Source: Condylostoma magnum | Taxonomy: Eukaryota > Ciliophora > Heterotrichea > Heterotrichida > Condylostomatidae | Assembly: GCA_920105805.1 (NCBI GenBank) | Contig: CAKKTI010000270.1 | Span: 1-30,062, forward strand | DNA: 30,062 nucleotides | Direction of reading: 5' to 3' | Shown here: in pieces, positions 19,361 to 29,057 of the stretch | Position numbering within the stretch: the stretch's first letter is position 1 | Layout of the letters: the number at the start of each line of letters is the position of its first letter | Position numbers and translations under genes: made by a program | Notes under the pieces: generated by a model | Databases searched by the model: none | What the model was told of the DNA's origin: nothing | Seen by the model: the letters and a program-made list of their open reading frames with translations, nothing else

Positions 19361-20626
19361 CTAAAATAAAAACAATACCGAAGGCAAGTAGAATGAACAT
19401 ATTAAATAATAAAAATAAATAAATAAAAATAAATAATAACTAAATCTAATAAAAATAATAAAGAAGCTAAAAATAAACCAATAGGCTAATACTAAGAATT
19501 CACTACTACCAGCTGAAACAAAGTATCGACCAGTTGGAACTATTAAAGTTGTAAATACAAAAATGAGAATTAGTAAGGTAAATAAATAAAACAAGCTTAA
19601 GTTCATATCTGTTGATAAGCGCACAGGTAAGAAGTCTGTATTTGTTTCAGGAAAAAATAAGTTTGAACTATCAGCAGTTCAGGGTAAAATCGCAAGTAAT
19701 AAAAAAAAAAAAATAACGTAGAAAAATCCTAGATAATGGTGGGGTATTAAAACAAGGGAACCCATCAAAGGTCTTAAATATCAATGAGGAATAGCTAAAA
19801 CAAAGTCAATTTCTTCAGTTAAAGGCCAGTATTCAAAATTTGACATTGAGTATGAGATTACCATTGAGGAAAAATTAAAAAAATCACCCATAAAACGAAT
19901 AAACAAAAAAACAAAAAATAATTCAAATCAAAAACCAAACTCAAGTCAGATAAATTCATGTCAATATTCTAGTCTATATAAAAATAATGTTTCCATTTCA
20001 TCGTCATCTGTATATTCAGTAGAGTGTAAATTATTTAAATGGTCAATTACAACAATTAGTGCTAAACAAGGGAACAGTGCATGTACAATAAATACACGTA
20101 CTGCTGTTTCATCTGTTAAACCTAAACCTGGTATTAATAAAGTTTCTAAGAAGTCAAATTTTATAAAGGCAAGTGAATTAATAGCATAACCAATAACAGT
20201 TGCTGTTACTTCACTTAGAATAGAGCATGGCATAATCGCACCAGTAATTCCAGCAATATACGTGAAAAAAAAAATAATAATACCTGATAATCACGTATGC
20301 TCAACCTCAGCCTGGTAAGCTAAAACTCAAATTTTAATAATAATATGTACATATAACATAAAAAATACAATATTACCAAATTCAGAGTGAATTCTGGCAA
20401 TAAATGAGCCTCAATATGTTTCCCATCAGAAGTATAATACCCCTGGTAAACCACTGTCAAAAACCCAGGAATAAACTAAACCTAATAATAAACCACTAAT
20501 AACTTGAATTAAATATGTTCATAATAGAATAGAACCCCCGATAAGTGAAAATCTAACATAAAAAGGGTAAATTGAAAGCAGTAATTTGTTTCGTAAGATA
20601 TCTAAATTAATAATTTGTTTTAACAC
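19361..20626 (-). CDS. cob: Cytochrome b
   Basis: 421 codons from GTG 20626 to TAG. Central subunit of the bc1 complex. Visible: the first haem helix region with SEFGNIVFFMLYVHIIIKIW (His ligands), the Qo-side VFIVHALFPCLALIVVIDHLNNLH helix carrying the second pair of His ligands, and IPHWYLRPLMGSLVLIP in place of the usual PEWYF, so the Glu of PEWY is His here. Ciliates are known to deviate at this site. The GTG shares one base with the nad4 stop (TAGTG). The C-terminal 60 residues are very Phe/Leu-rich. Slightly longer than the usual ~380. Confidence 0.95.
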
Positions 20627-22086
20627 TAAAAAATTAAAAAAGCAGTTAAAATATTTGGTTGAAAACCTAATATTATTTGAAAAATAATACAGACAAAACT
20701 ATATAAATATAAATCATAACTATATACATAATTATAACTTCGAATATTAATAGTAGGATAACCACATAAACTATTTCATCAAAATTTAAAAAAAAAAGTA
20801 ATAAATCATATATTAGTAAAAATAAGAATAAACATTGTTAATAAGAAAAAATTATCAAAGAACACTAACCATAACCATAGTTCTCCTCAAAAAAAGATTG
20901 AGACGGGTAATTCAATGAAAAAAAATAAATTCCAGAGAAGTAAATAGCATAATAAAGGGTTACTTATTCATAAACCAGTTACTTGGAGAATATTTCTTGA
21001 ATTATACTGTAATTCGATAAGATATACAACAATAAAAAGACCAGTTGTTGCTAAAGAATGTCCTCAAACATAAAAAATTGAAGATAAACATACTTTATAG
21101 ATATCTAAATGAATTAAAATAACTAGTAAATTTGTGTGAAGTACTGAGCTATACGCAATTAGTGCCTTTAAATCTTTTATATTTAATACTCGAAGAATAA
21201 CGTCAAAAATACCTATTATAGCAACCCAAATACAAATAAAGTAAGAGATTTCAGTTAAAAAAGTTAAATGAAATTTTAGTAATGCATAATAGGCAATTTT
21301 AATTAAAATACAACTTAAAAAAATAGACATACCTGTAGAAACTTCAACATGAGCACGTGGCAATCAATATCAAAATGGTCATGTTGATAATTTTGTTCCA
21401 AAACCAAAAAATAAACACAAATAAATAAAATAAACTTCACTAGAGGTTAAATGGTGAAACATGATATTCGTAAATTGAAAAATCTGTGTACTTATATAGA
21501 AATATAAAATCCCTATACCTAAGAACATTGAACCTATTAGTGCTCACCCCCCGTAGAATAAAGTGGCTTCAATACTTCCTCTCGTATTTGAAGACAAATA
21601 CATTACATTAAAAATAATAACTAGTAGTAGTTCATACAAAAAATAAAACAGGATAATATTATCAATTAAAATTACCAAGTAGCTTAATACTTGAATAAAA
21701 AAAAAAAACACATAAAATTTATACATATTAGTTGTAAAATCTTGTAAAATGAAAAAAAAAATAATAGGAAATAAGAAGCCAAATAATAAGAGAAAGAGTA
21801 TATTAAATGAATTAAGTACTCATGTAGTATTTAAAAATGCTAGTTTAATAATCGCAGTTGTTTGAGGACATAGTTTGGTACTAAGAATAAAGGTAAAGGA
21901 TAAAAAAAAAATAATAATACTGATATTTAAGGTAAATAATAGAATAATTAAGCGGAAGTGTTTTAAATTAATAAATTTATTACAAAATAGTAGAATAATA
22001 GCACTAAAAGTACACCCACCAATAACCGCTAAAAAAATAAACAAATTATTTTCTAAATTTAAGAATGGTTCCATATATTTTAACAT
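20626..22086 (-). CDS. nad4: NADH dehydrogenase subunit 4
   Basis: 486 codons, ATG to TAG. Antiporter-like complex I subunit. FGFGTKLSTWPFWYWLPRAHVEVSTGMSIFLSCILIKIAYY (around 21290-21410) is the signature helix region, equivalent to KxPxxPFHxWLPxAHxEAPTxGSVxLAxxLLK; a helix-breaking Lys is kept. The YELLLVIIFNVMYL segment earlier carries the conserved membrane Glu. The start carries the shared CATATAACTAAA (plus strand) element, placed inside the 3' end of nad1_a. The stop shares one base with the cob GTG. Confidence 0.95.
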
Positions 22087-22934
22087 ATAACTAAATTAAT
22101 AAAATAATCAAGGTAAACTAAACAACTATATCAACCACCAGAAAAACAAATAACTAAAATAATCGTATTAGTAAATAAGTTAACATATTCCCCTAAATAA
22201 AAGAGGCCAAAAAGAATTCCACCATACTCCACTGTATACCCAGCAACAACATCTGATTCTGCCTCTGATAAATCAAATGGTGGTCTATTAGTTTCAATTA
22301 ATGTGGTAAAAAACATTAAAATTCCAACAACAGGAAAAATTAAAAATAAAGGTACAACCTCTTGTAAATTAATTAATATTTCAAAATTCGTAGTCCCTGT
22401 AAGTAAAAAAACTAGTAAAAAAATTGCACTTGTAAGAATTTCATAGGCAATAATTTGCACTGCCGCCCGTAAAGACCCTAGAAGACTATATTTAGATTGC
22501 CCTGATCATCCAGATACTAATCATGCAATACTAAAAATTAATGAACAGCAAATCAAGAAAAAAATATTAAATTCAATATTTAAAATATCTTCACCAGGCC
22601 CAAAATTTAAATTACAGAAACCAAATCAACTCATTCAAAAGGCTCCAATTGCCGAAGCTTGAAAAAGTAAGATATGAATATTTTTAGGACTAATTGAATT
22701 TTTGGCTACCAGTTTTAAAGCATCAGCTAAAAATTGTAGTCTACCTCTTGTACCTACAACATAAGGCCCTAAACGTCGTTGAGTTAAAGCTAAAATTTTT
22801 CGTTCACACGTTGTAAAAAATAACACTTGTAAAAATAAAAATAAAAAAGATAGAAAGAAAAAAATAATTCCAGTTATTAGTTGTATATTAATAAGATGGT
22901 ATACGAGTACTAAACATAACAAACCAGTAAACAC
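22080..22934 (-). CDS. nad1_a: NADH dehydrogenase subunit 1, N-terminal piece
   Basis: 284 codons from GTG 22934 to TAA. Contains the helices around the quinone tunnel: FTTCERKILALTQRRLGPYVVG, LQFLADALKLVAKNSISPKN, then LIETNRPPFDLSEAESDVVAGYTVEYGGILFGLFYLGEY, all near-canonical nad1. It stops just after ICFSGGW, so the last conserved block (RASxPRFRYDQ and final helix) is missing; that block is found as nad1_b about 5 kb downstream. The GTG shares one base with the stop of the rps10-like ORF (TAGTG), and the 3' end overlaps the nad4 start by 7 nt. Both parts must assemble in trans as two polypeptides. Confidence 0.95.
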
Positions 22935-23284
22935 TAAATATCTAAAATCAAATAATTATCAACTCATAGAGTAAATTGTTTTAATGAAAAATTTAAAATA
23001 AATAAATTAGAAAAAAAAAATATATAATAATAAAACAAGGTTAAACATGATAATGAGTACGTTTTAATCGGAAAACCTATAGAGAATACAGGTATAGTTA
23101 ATAAGTAGATATTTTTACCAATTTTATGACACTTAGGGCTTTTTATAAGAACTAAGGATTTGTAGGTATGAGAGACAATATTTGTATAACAATTATACCA
23201 CCATTTTAAAATGAAAAGAATAGTTGAAAGATGGTAAAAGCTGAAAAGCGTACAGCTAATTTTAATATTTATTAAATAATTTAT
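22934..23284 (-). CDS. rps10: Ribosomal protein S10-like
   Basis: About 116 codons from ATA 23284 to TAG 22934; the frame is open a little further upstream. The segment SLVLIKSPKCHKIGKNIYLLTIPVFSIGF (about 46-74) lines up with the S10 strand-turn FTVLxSPHVNKxxRxQFEIRTHxRLIDI, including SP, H-K and spacing of the following strand. The rest is hydrophobic and diverged. S10 sits in the head of the small subunit. A mitochondrial rps10 has been proposed for ciliates. This is a short-motif assignment without other support. It shares one base with the nad1_a start. Confidence 0.45.
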
Positions 23285-23720
23285 ACATAATTCAAGTTTT
23301 CAACGTTTGAATATATTTAATTTTATTTAATTTTGTAAAACCTACATAATATCCAGATAATTTTAACGTTTTTACAACCATTAAAACTGTAAGGAGAAGT
23401 AAAATAGAGTTAATATCTAGAATAGTAATTAAAGTAAGTTGTCAATCTGTAAGTTTATGGGAAGCATTTCAAAATAAACCAATAAAAATACTACCTAAAC
23501 TACAACTACTATAAAATGATGTTCTAGAATAGACGCGAGCTTTCGCTAAGCGACGTTTATTATAACGGCGTTGGGTTCTAAGGAAAAATAATATAGGGGT
23601 TGTTAATTTTGTATTAGAGGCTTGAGCGATAAACGTAATTGGTAAAGTATTTAAATAGTTAGTCGTATAAGTTAGTATTTTAGGTTGATTAAGTATATTA
23701 TTTTGTTTTTTTAATAACAT
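23262..23720 (-). CDS. ORF152, conserved-looking protein with basic motif
   Basis: 152 codons, ATG to TAA. The centre is striking: TQRRYNKRRLAKARVYSRTSFYSSCSLGSIFIGLFWNASHKLTDW (about 50-94), a dense basic patch followed by a small-residue hydrophobic segment and a UGA Trp, then another hydrophobic segment (about 95-115) and a basic C-terminus. This arrangement suggests a single- or double-spanning protein with an RNA- or lipid-facing basic loop. I suspect it belongs to a ciliate 'ymf' family but cannot name it. ATG follows an AAGTTATATG element similar to other starts. Overlaps ORF95 by 23 nt and the rps10-like ORF by about 20 nt. Confidence 0.6.
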
Positions 23721-23985
23721 ATAACTTGATATAATTCAGTAAATAAAAAGTTAATCGTTTTTCTATATTTTGATTAAAAAAGCAAGTTTTAATAACATTG
23801 CTAGGAGAACGTGTTTTTAATGGTCTTTTTAAATTCTTTAATACTAGGTTATAATTATTTATTTTTGTTTTTAAAATCATAATAAAAATATAATGTGCAG
23901 AAAAAAACATGGTTAATAGGACATGGGATCATAAATAACTACTAATTTCAATAAAAAGTGAATTATTAAAGAATGTGTATAACAC
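23698..23985 (-). CDS. ORF95, small membrane-anchored basic protein, unknown
   Basis: 95 codons from GTG 23985 (sharing one base with the ORF77 stop, TAGTG) to TAA. One clear membrane helix (LWSHVLLTMFFSAHYIFIMIL, about 18-38), then a strongly basic tail with LKRPLKTRSPSN. One N-terminal helix plus basic tail is an ATP8-like architecture, but many other small subunits share it and no MPQL-type start is present. Unassigned. Confidence 0.5.
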
Positions 23986-24218
23986 TATATAACTAAAATA
24001 CAAATGAAAATAATACCTATATAAAGTAAATAACTATAACGCCAGACTTTTAAATAAACACTAAATTCTGGTAATTTTACACTAACTATGTCATGGAGAA
24101 GAACTTTTAGTTTCTTATCTTTTAAATTATAAAATTTATGACTATAACAATTAAGAATTTTTGATTGTTTTTGTTTGTTTAATTTTAATTTTTGTAGTTT
24201 AAAAATTTTATTAAACAC
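23985..24218 (-). CDS. ORF77, small basic tail-anchored protein, unknown
   Basis: 77 codons from GTG 24218 to TAG, starting 7 nt after tRNA-Phe. Lys-rich N-terminus (KIFKLQKLKLNKQKQSK), a soluble centre (VLLHDIVSVKLPEFSVYLKVW), and a single C-terminal helix (SYLLYIGIIFICILVI). No family recognised. Confidence 0.5.
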   Translation of the reverse strand: MFNKIFKLQKLKLNKQKQSKILNCYSHKFYNLKDKKLKVLLHDIVSVKLPEFSVYLKVWRYSYLLYIGIIFICILVI

Positions 24219-24225
24219 TATTTTA

Positions 24226-24297
24226 TGCCTGAAGTTAGGATCGAACTAACCACCTTAAGATTTTCAGTCTTACGCTCTACCACTGAGCTATCCAAGC
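24226..24297 (-). tRNA. trnF: tRNA-Phe (GAA)
   Basis: Acceptor GCTTGGA pairs with TTCAGGC (two G-U pairs). The D-arm AGCTCAGTGGTAGAGC is textbook; anticodon stem AAGA-CTGAAAA-TCTT gives GAA; T-arm GTTAG-TTCGATC-CTAAC is canonical. It is the most conventional tRNA of the five. A tiny upstream ORF runs 10 nt into its 5' end. Confidence 0.96.
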
Positions 24298-24431
24298 AGG
24301 ATAACGGCATAAAAAAAATAAAAAAAAAAAATAATAGAAAAAAAATGTTGGTATGTAAAATAATAGATAGTAAGTCAATCCTCTAAACCCGAGAAAAATT
24401 TAATTCAAATAGTCCATGAAAATTTAAACAC
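24288..24431 (-). CDS. Possible 47-codon hydrophobic ORF
   Basis: Frame open from GTG 24431, 7 nt after the rps14 stop, to TAG inside the 5' end of tRNA-Phe. The product begins FKFSWTIWIKFFSGLEDWL, then turns wholly hydrophobic (SIIFFFYFFYAVILLG) across runs of 8, 12 and 8 T. UGA encodes three of its Trp. It fills what would otherwise be a 130-nt gap. Could be a real single-span subunit or chance in a T-rich spacer; the homopolymers make the frame uncertain. Confidence 0.3.
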
Positions 24432-24438
24432 TAAATAC

Positions 24439-24744
24439 CTATCTTATATTATTTGTTACAAAACATAATTCCGAATTTTTTGATTGATCAATAAAAGTAA
24501 GTCTATTTATACCATGTGTTTTGAGTACAGCTCTAGAGTAACCAGTAAAATAGCATAATAAAATTAATTGAGTTGATAGAAAAGTTTTATTCTTAAAAAA
24601 ATAATAGAAAAATAATTTAGTTTGTAAGTTTACTCGTTTATTTTTATATAAAACACTCTTTAAATAAGTAAAACACATACTATTATATAGCTTGTGAAGA
24701 ATTAATAAATGTTTAAATAATTTACGTGTTTTCAGATTTATAAT
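24439..24744 (-). CDS. rps14: Ribosomal protein S14 (probable)
   Basis: 101 codons from ATT 24744 (sharing one base with the nad7 stop, TAATT) to TAG. The C-terminal half holds the S14 core: LCYFTGYSRAVLKTHGINRLTF (about 62-83), matching RCxxTGRxRGVxxxFxLSRxxFR. The N-terminus is basic, as expected. The zinc-type CxxC form is absent. The length fits the family. Confidence 0.78.
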   Translation of the reverse strand: MINLKTRKLFKHLLILHKLYNSMCFTYLKSVLYKNKRVNLQTKLFFYYFFKNKTFLSTQLILLCYFTGYSRAVLKTHGINRLTFIDQSKNSELCFVTNNIR

Positions 24745-26027
24745 TACCTATCGACTTCCCCCATTACTAAGTCAACAGACCCAATTAAAGATATTAAATC
24801 ACTAAAAAAATGTCCTTGGATAATTGTATCAAGGATTTGAATATGATAATGCGAAGGAGTTCTAATACGGCAACGAAAAGGTTTATTAGAACCATCTGTA
24901 AATAAGTAAACACCGTATTCACCTTTAGGTGATTCAACTTTTGCATATGTGAAATTTTTTTTAATAACTTCACCCTCACTATAGTATTTAAAATGACTTA
25001 TCAACTCTTCCATACTTAAATACCAGGATAACTGTGTAGATTTTCGTAGTGGTTTAATAGAATTTGTTTTAATTTGGGCAAACATTGATAAAGGTTTCAA
25101 AAAAGAATTATTTAAATTAGATACTTTTCATTTTTGAATTACTTGAATAATTAAATGTAAACTTTCATAAATTTCTTTTATTCGTATTAAATATCTATCG
25201 TAAGCATCACCGTTTGTACCAATAAAACTACGAGAATTTAAAAAATAGTAATTGCTATAAGATTCATTAAAATTAAAGCGTATATCTCTAGTAATACCAG
25301 AGCCTCGAGCTAAAACTCCTGTTAACCCTCATTGTGTTGCTTGTTTTAAACTAATTAAACCAATATTACTTAGCCTATATTTTCAAATTGAGGTCATTAA
25401 TAATTTATTTTCAATTAAGGATATACGTTTAAATATAGATTTAACTAAAATTAAAATATCAGTAAGTAAAGTTGTTGTTATATAATTTAGCGATAAATCA
25501 TTAGGCCTATAAAATGCGACATGCATTCTAGCACCTGAGACTCTCTCATAAATTTCCATAATCTTCTCTCTTTCTTCAAATCCCCAAAAAATTGGTGACA
25601 TAGTTCCTAAATCAAGCGCTTGAGTTGCAATACAAAAGATGTGGTTTGATATTCGTGTTAACTCATCAAAAATAATACGAACTTGGGTAAATTCTAATTT
25701 ATATTTAGGTGTTTCTAGCAAACGCTCAACAGCTAAACAATATACATGCTCCTGAGTTAAGACTGCAATATAGTCCATACGGTCAAAATAAGGTAAATTT
25801 TTTAAAAAATTTTTACCTTCAATTAGTTTTTCAGTTCCACGGTGCAATAAACCAATATGTGTATCGGATTGCTCAATAATTTCACCGTTAAGTTGAAGAA
25901 CTAAACGCAAGACACCATGGGATGCAGGATGCTGGGGTCCAAAATTTAAATTAAATAAGTTTACTAATTTTTTATTAGAATTATTACCTTGTTTAATTAG
26001 TCATAAATTAAATAAATCTTTATTCAC
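24744..26027 (-). CDS. nad7: NADH dehydrogenase subunit 7 (49 kDa/NuoD)
   Basis: 427 codons from GTG 26027 to TAA. Core peripheral-arm subunit forming the quinone pocket with nad10. [22 protein letters not shown] (28-49), [11 protein letters not shown] (58-68), [22 protein letters not shown], then [10 protein letters not shown] and a C-terminal [39 protein letters not shown], all close to the family; the His of HRG and GPQHP motif are intact. Starts 7 nt after ORF143 ends. UGA Trp codons are few and at expected places. Confidence 0.97.
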
Positions 26028-26034
26028 TAAATAT

Positions 26035-26466
26035 CTAAAAATAAACTTTTCATAATTTTAATTTTTGACTATTAAAATTAAAATAATGGTTTAGCATAAA
26101 ACAGTACACGCCTGTTGCGTTAAAATAATATATAGTTAAATTTTGATAGTAGGGGTAATAAATAAGTGTTACTAAATTAATATTTAAATTAAAATAATAT
26201 TTTAATGGGTTCTTAAGTGTGTCAGATAAAAATAAAACATAGAGATACTTAGTTTTTAAAAAGTAGTTTACGAATAAATGTTTGTTTCAATATATTTGAG
26301 AGGTATAAATATACTTAAAAATCCATAATTTAAAAATTTTATTTTTTGTTATAATGAATAATATAGGATTACTTGAAAAAAAAAAAGAGTTATAATTAGG
26401 TAAATGATGATATAAATAAAATAAGTAGCTTAGTCAATAATTAATATTTTTGAAATATAATATAAT
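26035..26466 (-). CDS. ORF143, unknown Tyr/Phe-rich protein
   Basis: 143 codons from ATT 26466 (sharing one base with the rps3 stop, TAATT) to TAG. Very rich in Tyr, Phe, Asn and Lys; no clear transmembrane segment but several hydrophobic strands. Recognisable islands: LYHHLPNYNSFF near the start, LYVLFLSDTLKNPLKYYFNL in the centre, and FNATGVYCFMLNHYF near the end. Lying between rps3 and nad7 it may be a diverged ribosomal protein, but I see no signature. Confidence 0.5.
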
Positions 26467-27062
26467 TAAAGACTTATTAATAGGTAGACAGTAAAAATAC
26501 CTGATTTGGTTATAATTATTTGACGTTTACCGATAAAGTTTAACGTATTATCGGATTTTGTCAAATAATTACAATATCAAAAAATATGACGTTTTCGTAA
26601 ACTACCGGTAAAACCTATTTTTCCTTTAAATTTAATAAAAAAACCTTTAGTTTTTAAAGGTAACAAATTAACAACATTTAATGTTTTAAAAAAAAGCTTT
26701 AAGGTTAAAATAAATTGCATATGTTTTGATATCGTTAAATTCATAAAAGCTCATTTTAAAAATTGGAAAAAAAATATAAAATTTTTTTCTTGTAATAAAT
26801 TAAAAATATTTAATGTAAATTTAATAATATATGAATGTTGAAAAAATTGTCGAAAGGAAATTAAAGTTAAAAAGTAAAGATGGTTTAAATATATATCGTT
26901 AGTTACAAAGTAAATCTTTTTAAAAATTTTTAAAGTTGCCGAGTATGAAAAATAAAAATATATAAATTTTTTAATAAATTTTAGATAAAAATAGTTAAAT
27001 TGTTTAGGGAAAGTCTTGGGCTTAATAAATTGTATAAGAAAATACTTAAAAAAAAAAAATAT
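26466..27062 (-). CDS. rps3: Ribosomal protein S3 (probable, diverged)
   Basis: About 198 codons from ATA 27062 (or ATA 27035) to TAA. The C-terminal third contains GFFIKFKGKIGFTGSLRKR followed by a Tyr/Trp strand and IIITKSGIFTVYLLISL, which matches the S3 C-terminal domain (GxKxxxSGRLxGxxxAR ... T.YGxxGVKVWI). Upstream is a Phe/Lys-rich region in which the KH domain is not evident by eye. It follows rpl16, the usual bacterial neighbour of rps3, although the order is inverted relative to the bacterial S10 operon (rps3 then rpl16). Mitochondrial S3 in ciliates is known to be highly diverged. Confidence 0.68.
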
Positions 27063-27912
27063 TAATACTTAAAAAAAGTGTTAAAAACAATCATCCATAA
27101 ATAAGTACAAGTCACATAGTAAGTATATCTTGATTCTCGAAAAAAAGTTTAAACGAAATAGACTTAAAGAGTTTTTTAAATAGAAATGTACCCATTCAAG
27201 GTGATATAATTTTATCTAAGATAAAAAATCCTGGTAAAATAAATAATTTTAAATAAATAGATTTAATAAAATAACTAAATAGATCATCAAATAATAAATT
27301 ACAGAAAAATACCTGTCAAAATAAAAAACGGTTTAATCAAGGTAAATTTTTTTTTAACACTACATATCGATAATATAATAATGGACAATATTTTTTTTGT
27401 AATTTTGTTAATAAGTAATAACAAAAAGTATTATTCACGTTTAATAATGTAATAATTACTTGCATTTGAGGTATTTGAAAATAAAATATTTTAAGAGTTC
27501 CTCTTCCCTTACCCATACGAGACCCTAAACTTTTTTTATAGGAAATTAGCTCAGGGAAAACACTTATTACTAGAAATGACTTAATACGTACCAGATTTTT
27601 AAACTCACACAAACTATTAACCCTATGTTTTGTATATCGCGTTACACTACTAAGCTTATTATAAATTAAATAAGTTCGCGTTAATTTTAAAGGGGTAAAA
27701 AAAATACTTTTATTTTTTTTTTTAGTTTTAGTCTTTTTTAGTTTTAGTCTTTTTTTAAGGTCATTAATTAATAGTGTTAAATGGAAAGTCCGTATAATAA
27801 AAGATTTTAAAGAAAAAAATGAAAATCGGTTAATTAAATAAGGCGTTTCAGTTATGAATATTTTGGGGTTTTTTAGAGATAAACCAACAACGTGCAAATA
27901 ATCATACAGCAA
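27046..27912 (-). CDS. rpl16: Ribosomal protein L16 with long extensions
   Basis: 288 codons to TAA; start uncertain (TTG 27912 is the longest, overlapping the atp6 candidate by 83 nt; ATA or ATT codons after the overlap are possible). The L16 core is at SYKKSLGSRMGKGRGTLKIFYFQIPQMQVIITLLNVN (about 125-161), matching KPxExRMGKGKGxPxxWVxxVxPGxxLFE. A Lys-rich insertion made of a repeated KLKKTKTKKK pattern lies near 55-67. After the normal L16 end (about residue 195) come about 95 further, mostly hydrophobic residues, which no L16 I know has. They may be a separate protein fused in frame. Confidence 0.85.
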
Positions 27913-28906
27913 TTAGGAGAAACATTAATTGTAAAAACAGTACAAAATAAATGAATAATAATACAAATGCAATTAAGTATAAATTAATAAAAAAAATTAG
28001 TAAGTCATGATAAGGTGAGGTTTTTAAAAAAGGCATTTGTCAAGAGTATAAATAGAAAAAAGAATCTCAAGTATCAATAATAAACTCTGTAATTTCCCTA
28101 AAGAAATCATGGTATAATCCACAAATAATACCTCTAATCATTTGTAAGGAAACACGTGCAAGAAGAATAAAAAACGCAATTAAGTCCTCAATTAAAGTAA
28201 ATATTAATGAACGTCGACCCCGTGTTCCATTTAAATAAATAAAGAAATATGAGCCTAAACTTCAAAAGTACTCACAGATAATTAAATAACCATAAATCAC
28301 TGGTAAACCTCATTCAATAAAAATAAAAAAAATTTCATTATTTTCAAAAACAATTAAATGAGTAAATACTAAGGCTATACACCATGGTCAAAAAATTATA
28401 ACACAGAGTGCTTCTTCAAAGCTTTCAAATTTAATAAAAATTATATTTAATAAAAAGACAATAAAAACCTCATAATTAATAATTCACACTAATTTATTCG
28501 ATCATGTTATTAAATTATAGTTTTGATTAAATTTGAAACATAAAAAAAAAAAATATAAAAAAAAAAACACATACTCTAGTAAATTAATATATGGTAGAAA
28601 AAAAAAAACACTAGATAGATTAATTGAAGTTGTTGCGTGTAAATCAAACGTAATAGAGTAGTCAGTAAAATTTAAAAATAAAAAATCCATTTTTTTAATA
28701 TTCATATAGAGCATATTAGACAAATTTAAAGAACTACAAAAAAGTAAGTCCTCACTATTACGGGTTTGGAAAAAAAAAACATCCAAAGTTTCTAAAAAGT
28801 GGTCAAGCGTTTTTATGAAGAATGTAAGGTCTTGAATTAGTAATGTATTATTTCAGGTATCTCAATTCACATTAAATCAAGTTGTTTCGAATATTAATCT
28901 ATTCAT
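27830..28906 (-). CDS. atp6: Candidate ATP synthase subunit a (Ymf66-like)
   Basis: 358 codons, ATG to TAA. Soluble N-terminal ~90 residues, then five or six long hydrophobic helices. The segment EDLIAFFILLARVSLQMIRGIICGLYHDF (about 241-269) has Arg251 and Arg258 in a long amphipathic helix, as expected for the subunit a helix whose Arg faces the c-ring. An acidic HDFFREITEF stretch follows. Known: the ciliate subunit a was identified as a highly diverged mitochondrial ORF (Ymf66). Neighbour atp9 is two genes upstream, with only tRNA-Tyr between. The motif and context support the call; the classical SLRLFGN is not present, so this remains an inference. Confidence 0.55.
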
Positions 28907-28977
28907 ATTAGTAAAAAAAAAATAAGATAAAACAAAAAGATCAATTATAATTATAATTATAGGTTATTAAATAAATT
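28907..28977. other. AT-rich spacer with short repeats
   Basis: The largest non-coding spacer inside the array (71 bp). It holds overlapping copies of AATTATAATTATAAT and no ORF. A similar TAATTATAAT-type stretch lies at 212-236 next to the left terminal repeat. Confidence 0.5.
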
Positions 28978-29057
28978 TGAGTAAGGTTGGAGTCGAACCA
29001 ACTTAGACAATTCAATAGGTTTACAGCCTACCGCCCGTTCCAACAGGCATCTTACCC
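28978..29057 (-). tRNA. trnY: tRNA-Tyr (GUA)
   Basis: Acceptor GGGTAAG pairs with CTTACTC (one G-U). The anticodon arm GTAGG-CTGTAAA-CCTAT gives GUA, followed by a longer variable region typical of bacterial-type tRNA-Tyr, and T-arm GTTGG-TTCGACT-CCAAC. It directly abuts the atp9 stop codon. Confidence 0.94.

Noticed and set aside
21875-22090. Plus-strand Lys/Ile-rich ORF
   Set aside because: Antisense of the nad4 N-terminus; composition reflects AT bias.
24794-24979. Minus-strand 61-codon ORF
   Set aside because: Out-of-frame shadow of the nad7 C-terminus.
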